NCBI RefSeq assembly: GCF_004345425.1
Contig: NZ_SLVP01000001.1
Location: 992,001 to 1,056,000, forward strand
Length of the DNA: 64,000 nucleotides
Reading direction: 5' to 3'
Source: Paenibacillus sp. BK033
Lineage (GTDB): Bacteria; Bacillota; Bacilli; Paenibacillales; Paenibacillaceae
Below, piece by piece: positions 44,612 to 56,180 of this stretch. Under the pieces are notes generated by a model, which saw only the letters and a program-made list of their open reading frames with translations, did not search any database and was not told the origin of the DNA. Position 1 is the first letter of the stretch, and every line of letters begins with the position of its first letter. The translations under genes were made by a program, and so were the position numbers.

Positions 44612-44929
44612 ATGTTGATGTATCGGTTTGAGTGGAATGAGCGGCTCTTGATCGCATTGCCGGTGCTTGAAGCGGACTGGGAGCAGTACTCATCCGCGGA
44701 GCAGTCGGACATCGTGGAACGGTGGGAGCTCATTAGGGGAACAATACCGGATCGGGTTATGGAATTTGAGAGAGTTATCAACCGTATGCAAAGTCAATTG
44801 TACGAGGAAGAGAATTTCGAAGAGTCTTGCCGATTGAATGCGGAGATAGCCGAATACGCAAGCCGGATTAACGACTTGCATATCTGGTACCGTACGAATC
44901 AGGAGCTGGATTCCCGCCGGCATACGTAA
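44612..44929 (+). CDS. Uncharacterised 105-residue protein
   Basis: A small acidic, mostly helical protein. TGGAGG lies 7 bases before the ATG at 44612. It opens MLMYRFEWNERLLIALPVLE and its second half looks coiled-coil-like (MEFERVINRMQSQLYEEENF). No membrane segment or catalytic motif is visible and I do not recognise the family. It ends 24 bp before the DUF2600 terpene enzyme gene and is probably co-transcribed with it. Confidence 0.7.
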   Translation: MLMYRFEWNERLLIALPVLEADWEQYSSAEQSDIVERWELIRGTIPDRVMEFERVINRMQSQLYEEENFEESCRLNAEIAEYASRINDLHIWYRTNQELDSRRHT

Positions 44930-44953
44930 GGCTGTCTTAGAAGGGGGTGCGTT

Positions 44954-47028
<2,075 letters not shown>

Positions 47029-47054
47029 ATTTTCATATCTAGCAAAGATGACAA

Positions 47055-47087
47055 CGCCAGAGCAATTGCTGCTCTGGCGCTTTTTTG
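47055..47087 (+). terminator. Intrinsic terminator
   Basis: CGCCAGAGCA and TGCTCTGGCG pair around a short loop, followed by CTTTTTTG, 27 bp after the phosphofructokinase stop. Confidence 0.85.
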
Positions 47088-47159
47088 TTTAAATTGGGTT
47101 TACAATGGCGTAGTATTCTTCCAAGTGACTAGAATGCTTGCGGGAGAGGAAGGAAAACA

Positions 47160-48917
47160 ATGCGAAAAGAGAAGAAGCGCAAGGACGGAGGCAGCTGGCG
47201 TCCGTTTTTGAAGCTGATGCTGGACGCCAAGCCTTCGAAATGGCTGCTTGGAATTGCGGTAGGATTAAGCGTTATCTCTACCGTTGTTGGGCTGGCGGTA
47301 CCTTTATTAACGAAAAATGTGGTGGACAGCTTTTCCATTACCGATATAAGCACGACGCAGATTATTGGGCTATGCCTGGCCTTTCTTGGGCAGGCGGCGG
47401 CATCCGGGGTATCCATCTACCTTCTGAACCGGGTCGGGCAAAGCGTTGTCGCAAGCCTGCGCGACCGGCTATGGAAGAAGCTGCTGGTCTTGACCGTGCC
47501 CTATTTCGATAAACACCGGACAGGGGATACGGTAAGCCGGGTAATCAATGATACGGGAATCGTCAAAGGATTGATTACGGAGCATTTGACCGGATTTTTT
47601 AACGGATTGATATCGATTATTGGCGCGGTAACGATCCTTATGTTCCTTGATTGGAAAATGACGCTGCTGATGCTGACGGCCTTACCGGTTGCGATGCTGA
47701 TCTTTATTCCGGTCGGCCGGAAGATGACGAAGATTTCGAGAGAGCTTCAAGACGAGACGGCAGCGTTTACGACCGTGCTTGATCAGGCGTTGTCGGAAAT
47801 TCGATTAGTCAAAGCGTCAAATGCGGAAGACTATGAATATAACAACGGCAAGCGTTCCATCGTGAAGCTGCTTGGTCTCGGCATCCGGGAAGGCAAGCTG
47901 CAGGCGGTTATTTTTCCGATTGTAGGGCTGGTCATGATGGGGATGCTTGTTCTGATTATTGCTTACGGCGGAATGCGCGTATCGTCTGGCGAGCTGACTG
48001 CCGGTGATTTGGTCGCGTTTATCCTATATTTGATCCAAATTGTATTTCCGATTAACCAGATTTCGCAATTTTTCACGCAAATGCAGAAGGCAATCGGAGC
48101 GACGGAGCGGATTATCGCTACCTTGCATTCGGACGAAGAGCCAATGCACCAAGGTCGTCCTTTGCTTGACGCAAGACAGCCGATTGTAGTCGAGGATGTC
48201 ACGTTTGCATACGGCGAGCAGGATGATGTTCTCCGGAATATCGATTTTACGCTTCGGCCGGGTACGGTGACGGCGATCGTTGGTCCAAGCGGCGGCGGGA
48301 AAACAACCCTGTTCTCGCTTCTTGAGCGGTTTTATCAACCGCAGCAGGGTACGGTTCGCATAGGGCAGGAGGATATCTTTGCTCTATCCCTGCATGACTG
48401 GCGCAGCAAGATCGGCTATGTCTCGCAGGAAAGCCCGATTATTGCCGGGACGATCCGGGATAATCTCACTTACGGCACGGGCAGAACGATTACCGATGAG
48501 GAAATGGAACTAGCCGCGAAAATGGCTTATGCGGATGTTTTTATTGACGAGCTTCCCGGCCGGTACGAGACGGAGGTTGGCGAGCGCGGCATCAAGCTGT
48601 CCGGCGGGCAGCGCCAGCGGATTGCAATCGCAAGGGCGATTCTGCGCGATCCCCAAATTCTGATGCTGGACGAGGCGACTTCAAGCCTGGACAGCAAATC
48701 GGAGATTGTCGTGCAGCAGGCTCTCGATAATCTGATGGCTGGGCGCACGACGCTGGTTATCGCGCATCGGTTGTCCACGGTGGTGGATGCCGATCAGATT
48801 TTGTTTGTCGAGAAGGGAACGATTACGGGAAGAGGCACGCATGAACAGCTGCTGCAATCCCATGAGCTCTATCGCGAATTTGCCAACCAGCAATTACGGC
48901 TAGAGAAAATCTCGTAA
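47160..48917 (+). CDS. ABC exporter half-transporter (BmrA-like)
   Basis: A 585-residue fused permease-ATPase. The N-terminal ~320 residues hold six helices of the ABC_membrane type; the C-terminal domain carries Walker A GPSGGGKTT (about residues 375-383), the Q-loop GYVSQESPI, the signature LSGGQRQRIAIARA, Walker B LMLDEATSSLD and the His switch VIAHRLST. It works as a homodimer, exporting lipids, drugs or peptides. Relatives include BmrA and YvcC-type multidrug exporters. GAGAGGAAGG precedes the ATG. It is followed by a two-component pair starting about 18 bp later. Confidence 0.95.
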   Translation: MRKEKKRKDGGSWRPFLKLMLDAKPSKWLLGIAVGLSVISTVVGLAVPLLTKNVVDSFSITDISTTQIIGLCLAFLGQAAASGVSIYLLNRVGQSVVASLRDRLWKKLLVLTVPYFDKHRTGDTVSRVINDTGIVKGLITEHLTGFFNGLISIIGAVTILMFLDWKMTLLMLTALPVAMLIFIPVGRKMTKISRELQDETAAFTTVLDQALSEIRLVKASNAEDYEYNNGKRSIVKLLGLGIREGKLQAVIFPIVGLVMMGMLVLIIAYGGMRVSSGELTAGDLVAFILYLIQIVFPINQISQFFTQMQKAIGATERIIATLHSDEEPMHQGRPLLDARQPIVVEDVTFAYGEQDDVLRNIDFTLRPGTVTAIVGPSGGGKTTLFSLLERFYQPQQGTVRIGQEDIFALSLHDWRSKIGYVSQESPIIAGTIRDNLTYGTGRTITDEEMELAAKMAYADVFIDELPGRYETEVGERGIKLSGGQRQRIAIARAILRDPQILMLDEATSSLDSKSEIVVQQALDNLMAGRTTLVIAHRLSTVVDADQILFVEKGTITGRGTHEQLLQSHELYREFANQQLRLEKIS

Positions 48918-48935
48918 CGGAAAGGGAGAATGAAC

Positions 48936-49610
48936 ATGGCTTGCGTTATGGTCGTTGACGACGATGTGCATATTCGGGAGTTAATCAGCCATTACTTGAA
49001 GGTTGAAGGATTTGAGGTGCTGGAAGCCTGTGACGGCGTAGATGCCTTGAGGATATTGGAGTCCGCTAAAGCGGATCTGGTCATTATGGATGTCATGATG
49101 CCGAACATGGACGGCTGGGAGCTCTGCGCCGAGATTCGCGATCATTATGATTTGCCGCGGCTTATGCTGACGGCGAAAGGGGAAACGGCTCAGAAGCTGA
49201 AGGGCTTCGAGCTGGGCGCCGATGATTATCTGGTGAAGCCGTTTGAACCGCTGGAGTTGATTGCGCGGGTGAAGGCGCTGCTTAAACGTTACAGAATCGC
49301 GTCTTCGCAGACGGTTCAAGCGGGGGATCTTATTCTTGACCGGAAGACTTATGCGGTTCAGGTCAATGGACAGAGCATGACGCTTCCGCTTAAGGAATTC
49401 GAGCTTCTGTTCAAGCTGGCCAGTTATCCGGGGCAATCGTTCTCGCGCGGACAGCTGATTGAAGAAATATGGGGGTACGATTTCGAGGGGAATGAACGGA
49501 CGCTTGATGTTCATATCAATCGGCTGCGCGAAAGATTCCCTGAAGCGTTGCATACCTTCCGTATTGCGACGATCCGTGGTCTGGGCTATCGTCTGGAGGT
49601 GCAGGGTTGA
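48936..49610 (+). CDS. OmpR-family response regulator
   Basis: A 224-residue regulator: receiver domain with acidic pocket VVDDDVH and phospho-acceptor Asp in LVIMDVMMPNMDGWE (near residue 51), Thr in MLTAKGE and Lys in YLVKPFEP, then a winged-helix DNA-binding domain with TLDVHINRLRERF. The ATG at 48936 is preferred for ribosome-site spacing. It overlaps the kinase gene by 4 bp (TTGA), so the pair is co-translated. The ABC exporter just upstream is the likely target or client. Confidence 0.95.
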   Translation: MACVMVVDDDVHIRELISHYLKVEGFEVLEACDGVDALRILESAKADLVIMDVMMPNMDGWELCAEIRDHYDLPRLMLTAKGETAQKLKGFELGADDYLVKPFEPLELIARVKALLKRYRIASSQTVQAGDLILDRKTYAVQVNGQSMTLPLKEFELLFKLASYPGQSFSRGQLIEEIWGYDFEGNERTLDVHINRLRERFPEALHTFRIATIRGLGYRLEVQG

Positions 49611-50680
49611 AGGATAAGCTGAAGCTTGTGCTTAAAGTTCTCGTGAGAATCGGCCAATTCAGCCTCATGCTTTCGTTTGTTACGGCATGCTGGACTGCCG
49701 TTTATTTTTTTAGCCATTGGTTATACAACCAAATCCATTGGACTCCACATCATTATGTCGCTCAACTTCTAAATTTGCTGGGCGGTTTCTTTTTAATGGG
49801 CATTGTGATCCAATTAATCGGATTCTTCTTTTTTCACAAAAGGCAGAAGGAATTTACGAATTCGATGAGAGACGCGCTTAGACGGATTGCGCAAGGCGAT
49901 TTCAAGGTGCGTCTCAACTTCGGCAAGATGGATCCAAGGTACATGGAGATTCTCGACGAGATTAACCTGATGGCGGACGGACTCGAGAAGCTGGAGGAGC
50001 TGCGGCAGGAGTTCATTTCCGACGTTTCGCATGAAATTCAGACACCGCTAACATCCATTAGCGGTTTTGCGCGCGCGCTGCAGAATCAGTCGATTGATTC
50101 TGACACCAGGATGAAATATTTGCGTATTATCGAAGGGGAAAGCTCCAGGCTGTCCAAGCTCAGCGAGAATTTGCTCCGGCTTGCCTCGCTTGATTCGGAG
50201 AAGCATCCCTTCGAGCCTAAGCGTTACCGGCTGGACCGACAGCTCGGAACGCTTATTCTTTCTTGCGAACCGCAGTGGACGGGGAAATCCATTGAACTTA
50301 ACGCAGATCTTGACGATGTCTACGTGGAAGCCGATGAGGATCTGCTCAGTCAGGTCTGGATCAATCTGATCAGCAACAGCATCAAGTTTACGCCGGAAGG
50401 CGGTCAGATCGATATTGCTTTAAGGGAACTGGGGGGCATGGTGGAATTCCGGATCAAGGATACCGGGATCGGCATTGCCGCCGATCAGCATGAGCTTATT
50501 TTCGACCGCTTTTTCAAATCAGACAAGGCCAGAAGCCGCAAGGTTGGGGGAAGCGGCCTTGGGCTGTCGCTGGTGAAAAAGATCGTCGAGATGCATCACG
50601 GCTCCGTTGTGGTGGAAAGCGAGCTTGGCCATGGCTCTGTCTTTATCGTAACGCTGCCTGCGTCGATTGGCCATTTGTAA
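49607..50680 (+). CDS. Sensor histidine kinase
   Basis: A 357-residue membrane kinase with two N-terminal helices (about residues 12-35 and 48-72), a HAMP-like segment, the phospho-acceptor H-box SDVSHEIQTPLTSI, and an ATPase domain with N-box INLISNSIKFT, G1 IKDTGIGI and G2 GGSGLGLSLVKKI. The periplasmic loop is very short (about 12 residues: QIHWTPHHYVAQ), so it may sense the membrane rather than a ligand. The start is TTG after GGAGGTG, overlapping the regulator stop. Confidence 0.95.
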   Translation: MKDKLKLVLKVLVRIGQFSLMLSFVTACWTAVYFFSHWLYNQIHWTPHHYVAQLLNLLGGFFLMGIVIQLIGFFFFHKRQKEFTNSMRDALRRIAQGDFKVRLNFGKMDPRYMEILDEINLMADGLEKLEELRQEFISDVSHEIQTPLTSISGFARALQNQSIDSDTRMKYLRIIEGESSRLSKLSENLLRLASLDSEKHPFEPKRYRLDRQLGTLILSCEPQWTGKSIELNADLDDVYVEADEDLLSQVWINLISNSIKFTPEGGQIDIALRELGGMVEFRIKDTGIGIAADQHELIFDRFFKSDKARSRKVGGSGLGLSLVKKIVEMHHGSVVVESELGHGSVFIVTLPASIGHL

Positions 50681-50771
50681 GAACTTTGTAAGAAATGCTT
50701 TCGAGTTCGTTTAGAATTCACGGTTATGATAAACGATAGATTCAAAACTTCCGCAGTCAGGGTGAGTACGA

Positions 50772-52253
50772 TTGTCCATTCGAGTGAAGCTGTACATGTC
50801 GTATCTGGCCATGGTTTTTCTGCCGATGGTCTTGATCCTGGGCTTTGTCGTGTTTGTGCTTTATGCCGGTGGCATGCAGGATTTGAGGGAATATTTCCGC
50901 GTGGAGAAGGAGGAGAAGACGAACCAGTCCCTCATTTACGGTGAATTGAAATACGTTCTCGAGAATGATACCGACAAGCTTTCGTCCCCTGCTTATACCG
51001 ATAAGCTTCAGCGGAGACTGGCTGACCAATGGGCGGGGCTTATCATGGCGAAGGATGGAATCGTAACGGAGGTTCCGGTGTTTTTGAAGGAACTGTCACC
51101 GCATGAGGACTGGCAAGGATTGTTTGACAAGTTACCGAATACGGTATCTTTCAAAGCTTTCAAGTTTCAAATCAACGAAATCGCCTTCAGGTATCCGGAC
51201 GGACACAACGGTCAGATGCTGCTGCTTCGCCGCTATGATGTTGTGCCGCCGCTTTGGAGGCCTATTGGGACTTTGATCTTTATCGCGTTTATCGGTTTGT
51301 CCAGTCTGATTCTGACCTATTACGTTTCCCGCAGCATCATTCGGCCGATTCATGCGCTGAAGACGGCTGCCTTGCAGATCAAGGACGGCGATTTATCGCA
51401 AAAGGTTGTTGTCAGGAGCAAAGGGGAAGTCGGGCAGCTCGCCGCGGCCTTCGAAGCGATGAGGATCCAGCTCAAGGAGTCCATCGATCAAAGCTTGCAG
51501 TACGAGGAAAACCGAAAGCAGCTGCTGTCCCATATTTCGCATGATTTGAAGACGCCGATCTCCGCGATCAAAGGCTATGTGGAAGGCATTATGGACGGCA
51601 TCGCCAACACGGACGAGAAGCGCCAGCGGTACATGGAGACCATTTATCATAAAGCTAACGACATGGATCAATTGATTGACGAATTATTTTTGTTTTCCAA
51701 GCTGGATTTGCACAAGGTCGCCTTTGATTTCAAAACGATTGATTCGGTCAAATATTTGGAGCATTACTTAGAGGAGCAGCGGTTTGATCTTGAAAAATCG
51801 GGCGTAAAGCTCAGCTTTCAGTCTCCTCCCGGCGTGCAGCTGCTGATCGCGGCCGATCCGGACAAGCTTGGCCGGGTATTAACGAATATTTTGAATAACA
51901 GCGAGAAGTATATGGGCCAGCTTCCGGAATCCGCGGAGAAGAGGGTTACGGTCTCGGTTCGGGAGAAAGGAAGCGATGTGCTTGTTGCCATCGAGGATAC
52001 GGGACCGGGGATCGAGAAGGAGGATCTCCCGTATATCTTTGACCGGTTCTACCGGGCGGAGCAGTCCCGGAACTCCGAGACGGGAGGAAGCGGGCTAGGT
52101 CTTGCTATCGTCAAACAAATTATTGAAGGGCATGGCGGTACGGTCTGGGCGGAAAATGTGGAAGGCGGCGGGGCCAGATTCTGCTTCCAACTCCCAAGAG
52201 CCGAACCCGTTAGAACGGTGGTGATCGAGCATGAAGAGCATTCTAATCATTGA
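50772..52253 (+). CDS. Sensor histidine kinase
   Basis: A 493-residue kinase with one helix near residues 9-32, an extracellular domain of about 120 residues, a second helix near 165-185 (LIFIAFIGLSSLILTYYVS), a HAMP domain, H-box ISHDLKTPISAI, N-box ILNNSEKYM and G2 GGSGLGLAIVKQI. The start is TTG after AGGGTGAG. Unlike the preceding kinase it has a sizeable outer sensor domain. It overlaps the regulator gene that follows by 23 bp, the reverse order of the first pair. Confidence 0.94.
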   Translation: MSIRVKLYMSYLAMVFLPMVLILGFVVFVLYAGGMQDLREYFRVEKEEKTNQSLIYGELKYVLENDTDKLSSPAYTDKLQRRLADQWAGLIMAKDGIVTEVPVFLKELSPHEDWQGLFDKLPNTVSFKAFKFQINEIAFRYPDGHNGQMLLLRRYDVVPPLWRPIGTLIFIAFIGLSSLILTYYVSRSIIRPIHALKTAALQIKDGDLSQKVVVRSKGEVGQLAAAFEAMRIQLKESIDQSLQYEENRKQLLSHISHDLKTPISAIKGYVEGIMDGIANTDEKRQRYMETIYHKANDMDQLIDELFLFSKLDLHKVAFDFKTIDSVKYLEHYLEEQRFDLEKSGVKLSFQSPPGVQLLIAADPDKLGRVLTNILNNSEKYMGQLPESAEKRVTVSVREKGSDVLVAIEDTGPGIEKEDLPYIFDRFYRAEQSRNSETGGSGLGLAIVKQIIEGHGGTVWAENVEGGGARFCFQLPRAEPVRTVVIEHEEHSNH

Positions 52254-52920
52254 AGACGAGAAGGCTATTGCCGAGCTGGAGAGGGATTATCTGGAAAGCC
52301 ACGGCTTTGCCGTCGAGATCGAAGGGCGAGGGGATATCGGGCTGCAGAAGGCATTAAGCGGCTCCTATGACCTGATCATTCTGGATGTCATGCTGCCGAA
52401 GCTGGACGGGTTCGAAATTTGCCGCCAGATCAGGCAGACGAAAAATATTCCGGTGCTCATGGTCACGGCGAAGAAGGAAGATATCGATAAGATCAGGGGA
52501 CTTGGGCTTGGGGCGGATGACTACATGACGAAGCCTTTTAGTCCAAGCGAGCTGGTGGCCAGGGTAAAGGCGCATTTAGGCCGATACGAGCGGCTCACTG
52601 CGGACCGGGGCGAGAGCCGTGAACAGATTGGGATCCGGGGACTTTTGATCGATAAAACCTCCAGAAGAGTAACGATTCATGACCGGGAGGCCATGCTGAC
52701 CTCCAAGGAATATGATCTTCTGCTGCTTCTGGCTTCCCATCCTAACCGGGTTTTTGAGAAGGAGGAGCTGTTTGAGCGGATATGGGGTCTAGACTCAAAC
52801 GGCGACGCAGCTACGGTAACGGTTCATATTCGGAGGCTGCGCGAAAAAATCGAACACGATCCGTCGAACCCGCAATACATCGAGACGATATGGGGCGTCG
52901 GATACCGGTTCAAAGTGTAA
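52231..52920 (+). CDS. OmpR-family response regulator
   Basis: A 229-residue regulator with receiver Asp in LIILDVMLPKLDGFE, Thr in LMVTAKKE, Lys in DYMTKPFSP, and a winged-helix C terminus ending TIWGVGYRFKV. Its ATG lies inside the kinase gene end, so translation is coupled. Only 35 bp separate it from the RND exporter, the probable target of this system. Confidence 0.95.
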   Translation: MKSILIIEDEKAIAELERDYLESHGFAVEIEGRGDIGLQKALSGSYDLIILDVMLPKLDGFEICRQIRQTKNIPVLMVTAKKEDIDKIRGLGLGADDYMTKPFSPSELVARVKAHLGRYERLTADRGESREQIGIRGLLIDKTSRRVTIHDREAMLTSKEYDLLLLLASHPNRVFEKEELFERIWGLDSNGDAATVTVHIRRLREKIEHDPSNPQYIETIWGVGYRFKV

Positions 52921-52955
52921 AAGCAGAGTAGATAATAGAGAAGGAGTGGGAAGGT

Positions 52956-55900
52956 TTGAAAAGCATGATCAAGTTTTCGCTGAATAACAAATTTGCTTTA
53001 TGGATCATGACGGTTATCGTCCTGTTCGCGGGCCTGTATTCCGGCCTGAACATGAAGATGGAAACGCTGCCGGACATTACGGTGCCAATCGTCAGCGTAA
53101 CCACGGTGCTGCCTGGCGCTGCGCCGGAAGAAGTGATGGAGAAAGTGACCAAACCGATCGAGCAGCAGACACGGAATATGGAAGGAGTGGACAGCGTCAG
53201 CTCGACATCCTTCGAGAATGCATCTTCGGTCATCATCCAATATAAATTCGGAACCGATATGGATAAGGCGGAAAGCGAGGTGAAAAGCCTGCTTGCCGAC
53301 CTGAAATTGCCGGAAGGAGCGCAAGATCCGGACGTATCCCGAATCAGCCTGAATGCCTTCCCGGTTATTTCGCTTAGCTTCGCAAACGACAAGCAAGATC
53401 TGGCGCAGCTGACCGATCTGGTGAATTCCAGTATTTTGCCTGAACTGCAAGGGATATCGGGCGTAGCGGATGTTCAGATTTCCGGTCAGAACGTCCTGCA
53501 AGGGCAGCTTGCATTCGATCAAGCCAAGCTTGCGCAGCTCGGGCTGACGGAGGATGCCGTAAAAGGCATCATTCAAGCCTCCGCGATGAAAGCCCCTCTT
53601 GGGATCTTTGAGTTCGGCGATTCCGAGAAAGCGGTTGTCGTTGACGGCAACGTATCCACGGAAGAGGATCTGAACAATCTGATTCTGATGCCTAACGTAA
53701 AGCTTAGCGATGTAGCGAAGCTGACGGTAGAAGGCAAGGCGGAATCCGTATCCCGTACGAACGGCAAGGACTCCATCGGCATTAACATTGTAAAAGCAGC
53801 AGACGCCAATACGGTGGACGTTGTTAACAATGTGAAGGATGCCATTAAGGCTATGGAAGAGAAGAACGATGGCCTTACTATCGTTACCACGCTCGATCAA
53901 GGCGCTCCTATCGAGAAATCGGTTGAGACCATGCTGAGCAAAGCCGTTATCGGCGCATTGTTCGCTGTAGTTATCATTATGATCTTCCTGCGTGATATCC
54001 GTTCCACCGTTATCGCCGTTGTCTCGATTCCGCTGTCGATTCTGATTGCGCTGCTCATCTTAAGCCGCATGGATATTACGCTTAATATTATGACGCTAGG
54101 CGCCATGACGATCGCGATCGGGCGGGTTATCGATGACTCGATTGTCGTTATCGAGAACGTGTACCGCCGGATGGCGCTTAAAGGCGAGAAGCTGAAGGGC
54201 AAAGAGCTGATTTTGGATGCGACCCGCGAAATGTTCGTTCCGATCATGTCCTCGACGATTGTAACGATTGCCGTATTCCTTCCGCTCTCGTTCGTATCCG
54301 GCATGGTTGGGGAGATCTTCACGCCGTTTGCCTTAACCGTCGTATTCGCTTTGCTCGCATCCCTGCTTGTTGCGATTACGGTCGTGCCGATGCTGGCTCA
54401 TATGATGTTCAGGAACGGTATCAAGGAAGGCAAGGCCGTGGACCACGACAAGCATGGCCGCCTGGCAACCTGGTACAAAGGCATTCTGGCATGGTCGCTT
54501 AACCATAAAGTCATTACTTCCGTTATTGCGATTGTTCTGCTTGTAGGCAGTCTCTCGCTGACGCCGCTCATCGGCATGAGCTTCCTGCCGGGCGATGAGC
54601 AGAAATCGATGATCGTCACGTACAACCCGGCTCCTGGCGAGACGAAAGAGCAGGTTGAAGAAATGGCGCTGAAGGCGGAAAAAGAACTGATGAAGCGCGA
54701 AGGCATTGATATCGTGCAGTACGCGGTTGGCGGCCAGAACCCGATGAACCCTGGCGCGTCGAAGCAGGCTTTGTTTAACCTGACTTACGATGAAGACATG
54801 AAGAACTTCTCCGACGAGAAGGATCAGATTGTTCCGCTTCTCCAGAAGCTCGGCGGCAAAGGCGAATGGAAAGAGCAGAACTTCGGCGCAGGCGGCGGCG
54901 TAGGCGGATCGACGATCTCCATGGTCGTATACGGTCCGGATATGGATTCGCTTGATCCGGTCGTAACCGATCTGATGAACAAGCTGAAAGAAAACAAAGA
55001 TCTCGAGAAAGTGGACTCCAGCCTCTCCGAGCGTTACGAGCAATACCGCATCGTAGCGGATCAAGCGAAGATGAGCCAATATGGCTTGACTGCCGGCCAA
55101 GTGGCAATGGCGCTTAGCCCGGTTAGAGACAATCCGGTATTGACTACGATCAAGAAAGACAATGAAGACGTAAATGTGTACGTTAAGGTGGATACAAAGA
55201 CGTACAAAGAAAAATCCGACCTTGAAAACGTCATGCTTAAATCGCCTGTTACAGGCGCGGAGGTTGCGCTGAAGGATGTCGTGAAGATCGAAGAGGGCAA
55301 ATCGCCAAATACGATTACCCGCCTCGACGACCGCATTAATGCGGAAGTAACGGCCGACGTCGTATCCTCTAACGTAAGCGCGGTATCCTCGGACTTGCAA
55401 AAAACGATTGACGGCATGAAGCTGCCTGCAGGCGTTGAGATCAAAATGGGCGGCGTGACGGAAGACATGCAAGAATCGTTTACGCAGCTTGGCCTGGCCA
55501 TGCTTGCCGCTATAGCGGTCGTATACCTTGTGCTTGTCATTACGTTTGGCGGAGCTCTTACTCCGTTTGCCATCCTCTTCTCGCTGCCGTTTACCGTTAT
55601 CGGCGCATTGGTTGGCCTGTGGATCGCAGGGGAGACGATCAGCGTTACTGCCTTGATCGGTATGCTGATGCTTATCGGTATCGTGGTAACGAATGCGATC
55701 GTACTCGTAGACCGCGTTATTCACAAGCAAAAAGAAGGCTTGTCCGTTCGCGAATCGCTGCTGGAGGCGGCGGGCACGCGTCTGCGTCCAATCCTGATGA
55801 CCGCTATCGCTACGGTGGGCGCGCTCCTGCCTCTTGCTTTTGGTTTCGAGTCGGGCGGTCTGATCTCGAAAGGAATGGCGATCACCGTTATCGGCGGTCT

Positions 55901-55991
55901 GATCAGCTCCACGCTGCTGACACTTATCTTCGTACCGATGGTATACGAATTGTTCAACCGTCGGAAAAAAGCGAAAGCAATTGTTGAATAA
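52956..55991 (+). CDS. RND-family exporter (SwrC/YerP-like)
   Basis: A 1011-residue resistance-nodulation-division pump. The N terminus (SLNNKFALWIMTVIVLFAGL) is helix 1, followed by an outer porter domain, helices 2-6, a second porter half and helices 7-12. The proton-relay Asp residues of helix 4 appear to be absent as DD, with TIAIGRVIDDSIVVIENVYR giving the usual D-D-x-I-V-V motif just after, so the relay is intact. Firmicute members such as SwrC export surfactin or fatty acids without an outer-membrane channel. The start is TTG after AAGGAGTGGGAAGG. No adaptor protein gene is adjacent. Confidence 0.93.
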   Translation: MKSMIKFSLNNKFALWIMTVIVLFAGLYSGLNMKMETLPDITVPIVSVTTVLPGAAPEEVMEKVTKPIEQQTRNMEGVDSVSSTSFENASSVIIQYKFGTDMDKAESEVKSLLADLKLPEGAQDPDVSRISLNAFPVISLSFANDKQDLAQLTDLVNSSILPELQGISGVADVQISGQNVLQGQLAFDQAKLAQLGLTEDAVKGIIQASAMKAPLGIFEFGDSEKAVVVDGNVSTEEDLNNLILMPNVKLSDVAKLTVEGKAESVSRTNGKDSIGINIVKAADANTVDVVNNVKDAIKAMEEKNDGLTIVTTLDQGAPIEKSVETMLSKAVIGALFAVVIIMIFLRDIRSTVIAVVSIPLSILIALLILSRMDITLNIMTLGAMTIAIGRVIDDSIVVIENVYRRMALKGEKLKGKELILDATREMFVPIMSSTIVTIAVFLPLSFVSGMVGEIFTPFALTVVFALLASLLVAITVVPMLAHMMFRNGIKEGKAVDHDKHGRLATWYKGILAWSLNHKVITSVIAIVLLVGSLSLTPLIGMSFLPGDEQKSMIVTYNPAPGETKEQVEEMALKAEKELMKREGIDIVQYAVGGQNPMNPGASKQALFNLTYDEDMKNFSDEKDQIVPLLQKLGGKGEWKEQNFGAGGGVGGSTISMVVYGPDMDSLDPVVTDLMNKLKENKDLEKVDSSLSERYEQYRIVADQAKMSQYGLTAGQVAMALSPVRDNPVLTTIKKDNEDVNVYVKVDTKTYKEKSDLENVMLKSPVTGAEVALKDVVKIEEGKSPNTITRLDDRINAEVTADVVSSNVSAVSSDLQKTIDGMKLPAGVEIKMGGVTEDMQESFTQLGLAMLAAIAVVYLVLVITFGGALTPFAILFSLPFTVIGALVGLWIAGETISVTALIGMLMLIGIVVTNAIVLVDRVIHKQKEGLSVRESLLEAAGTRLRPILMTAIATVGALLPLAFGFESGGLISKGMAITVIGGLISSTLLTLIFVPMVYELFNRRKKAKAIVE

Positions 55992-56005
55992 CTCGTTTGT
56001 AATTT

Positions 56006-56048
56006 AAAAAGGCTTCTTCGATCCGAAATTGGTCGAAGAAGCCTTTTT
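56006..56048 (+). terminator. Strong intrinsic terminator
   Basis: AAAAAGGCTTCTTCGA and TCGAAGAAGCCTTTTT form a 16-bp stem; Ts follow. It ends the two-component/RND unit. Confidence 0.92.
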
Positions 56049-56074
56049 TATTGAATTGGTTTTAATTGGTCAGC

Positions 56075-56176
56075 GGAGGTTATTTCGAGTCGAGCGTGAC
56101 TTTGCGCGTTTGTTTCAACCACTTTTTAAGTTGATCAAGAAACAAACCGCAAGGAACGCGCGACCGAAATAACCGG
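56075..56176. repeat. Long imperfect inverted repeat
   Basis: A left arm at 56075-56116 and a right arm at 56139-56176 pair imperfectly over about 38 bp (GGTTATTTCG with CGAAATAACC, then GTTTGTTTC with GAAACAAAC at the loop end), with a 22-base loop. It lies between the RND terminator and the 3' end of the leftward DUF4015 gene. It could be a terminator for that gene or a folded mobile-type element. Confidence 0.6.
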
Positions 56177-56180
56177 AGCG

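Noticed and set aside
54333-55730. 465-codon open frame antisense to the RND pump
   Set aside because: It is rich in His, Arg and Leu with no domain or ribosome site and lies wholly opposite a clear RND gene; GC-rich coding strands commonly leave such shadows.
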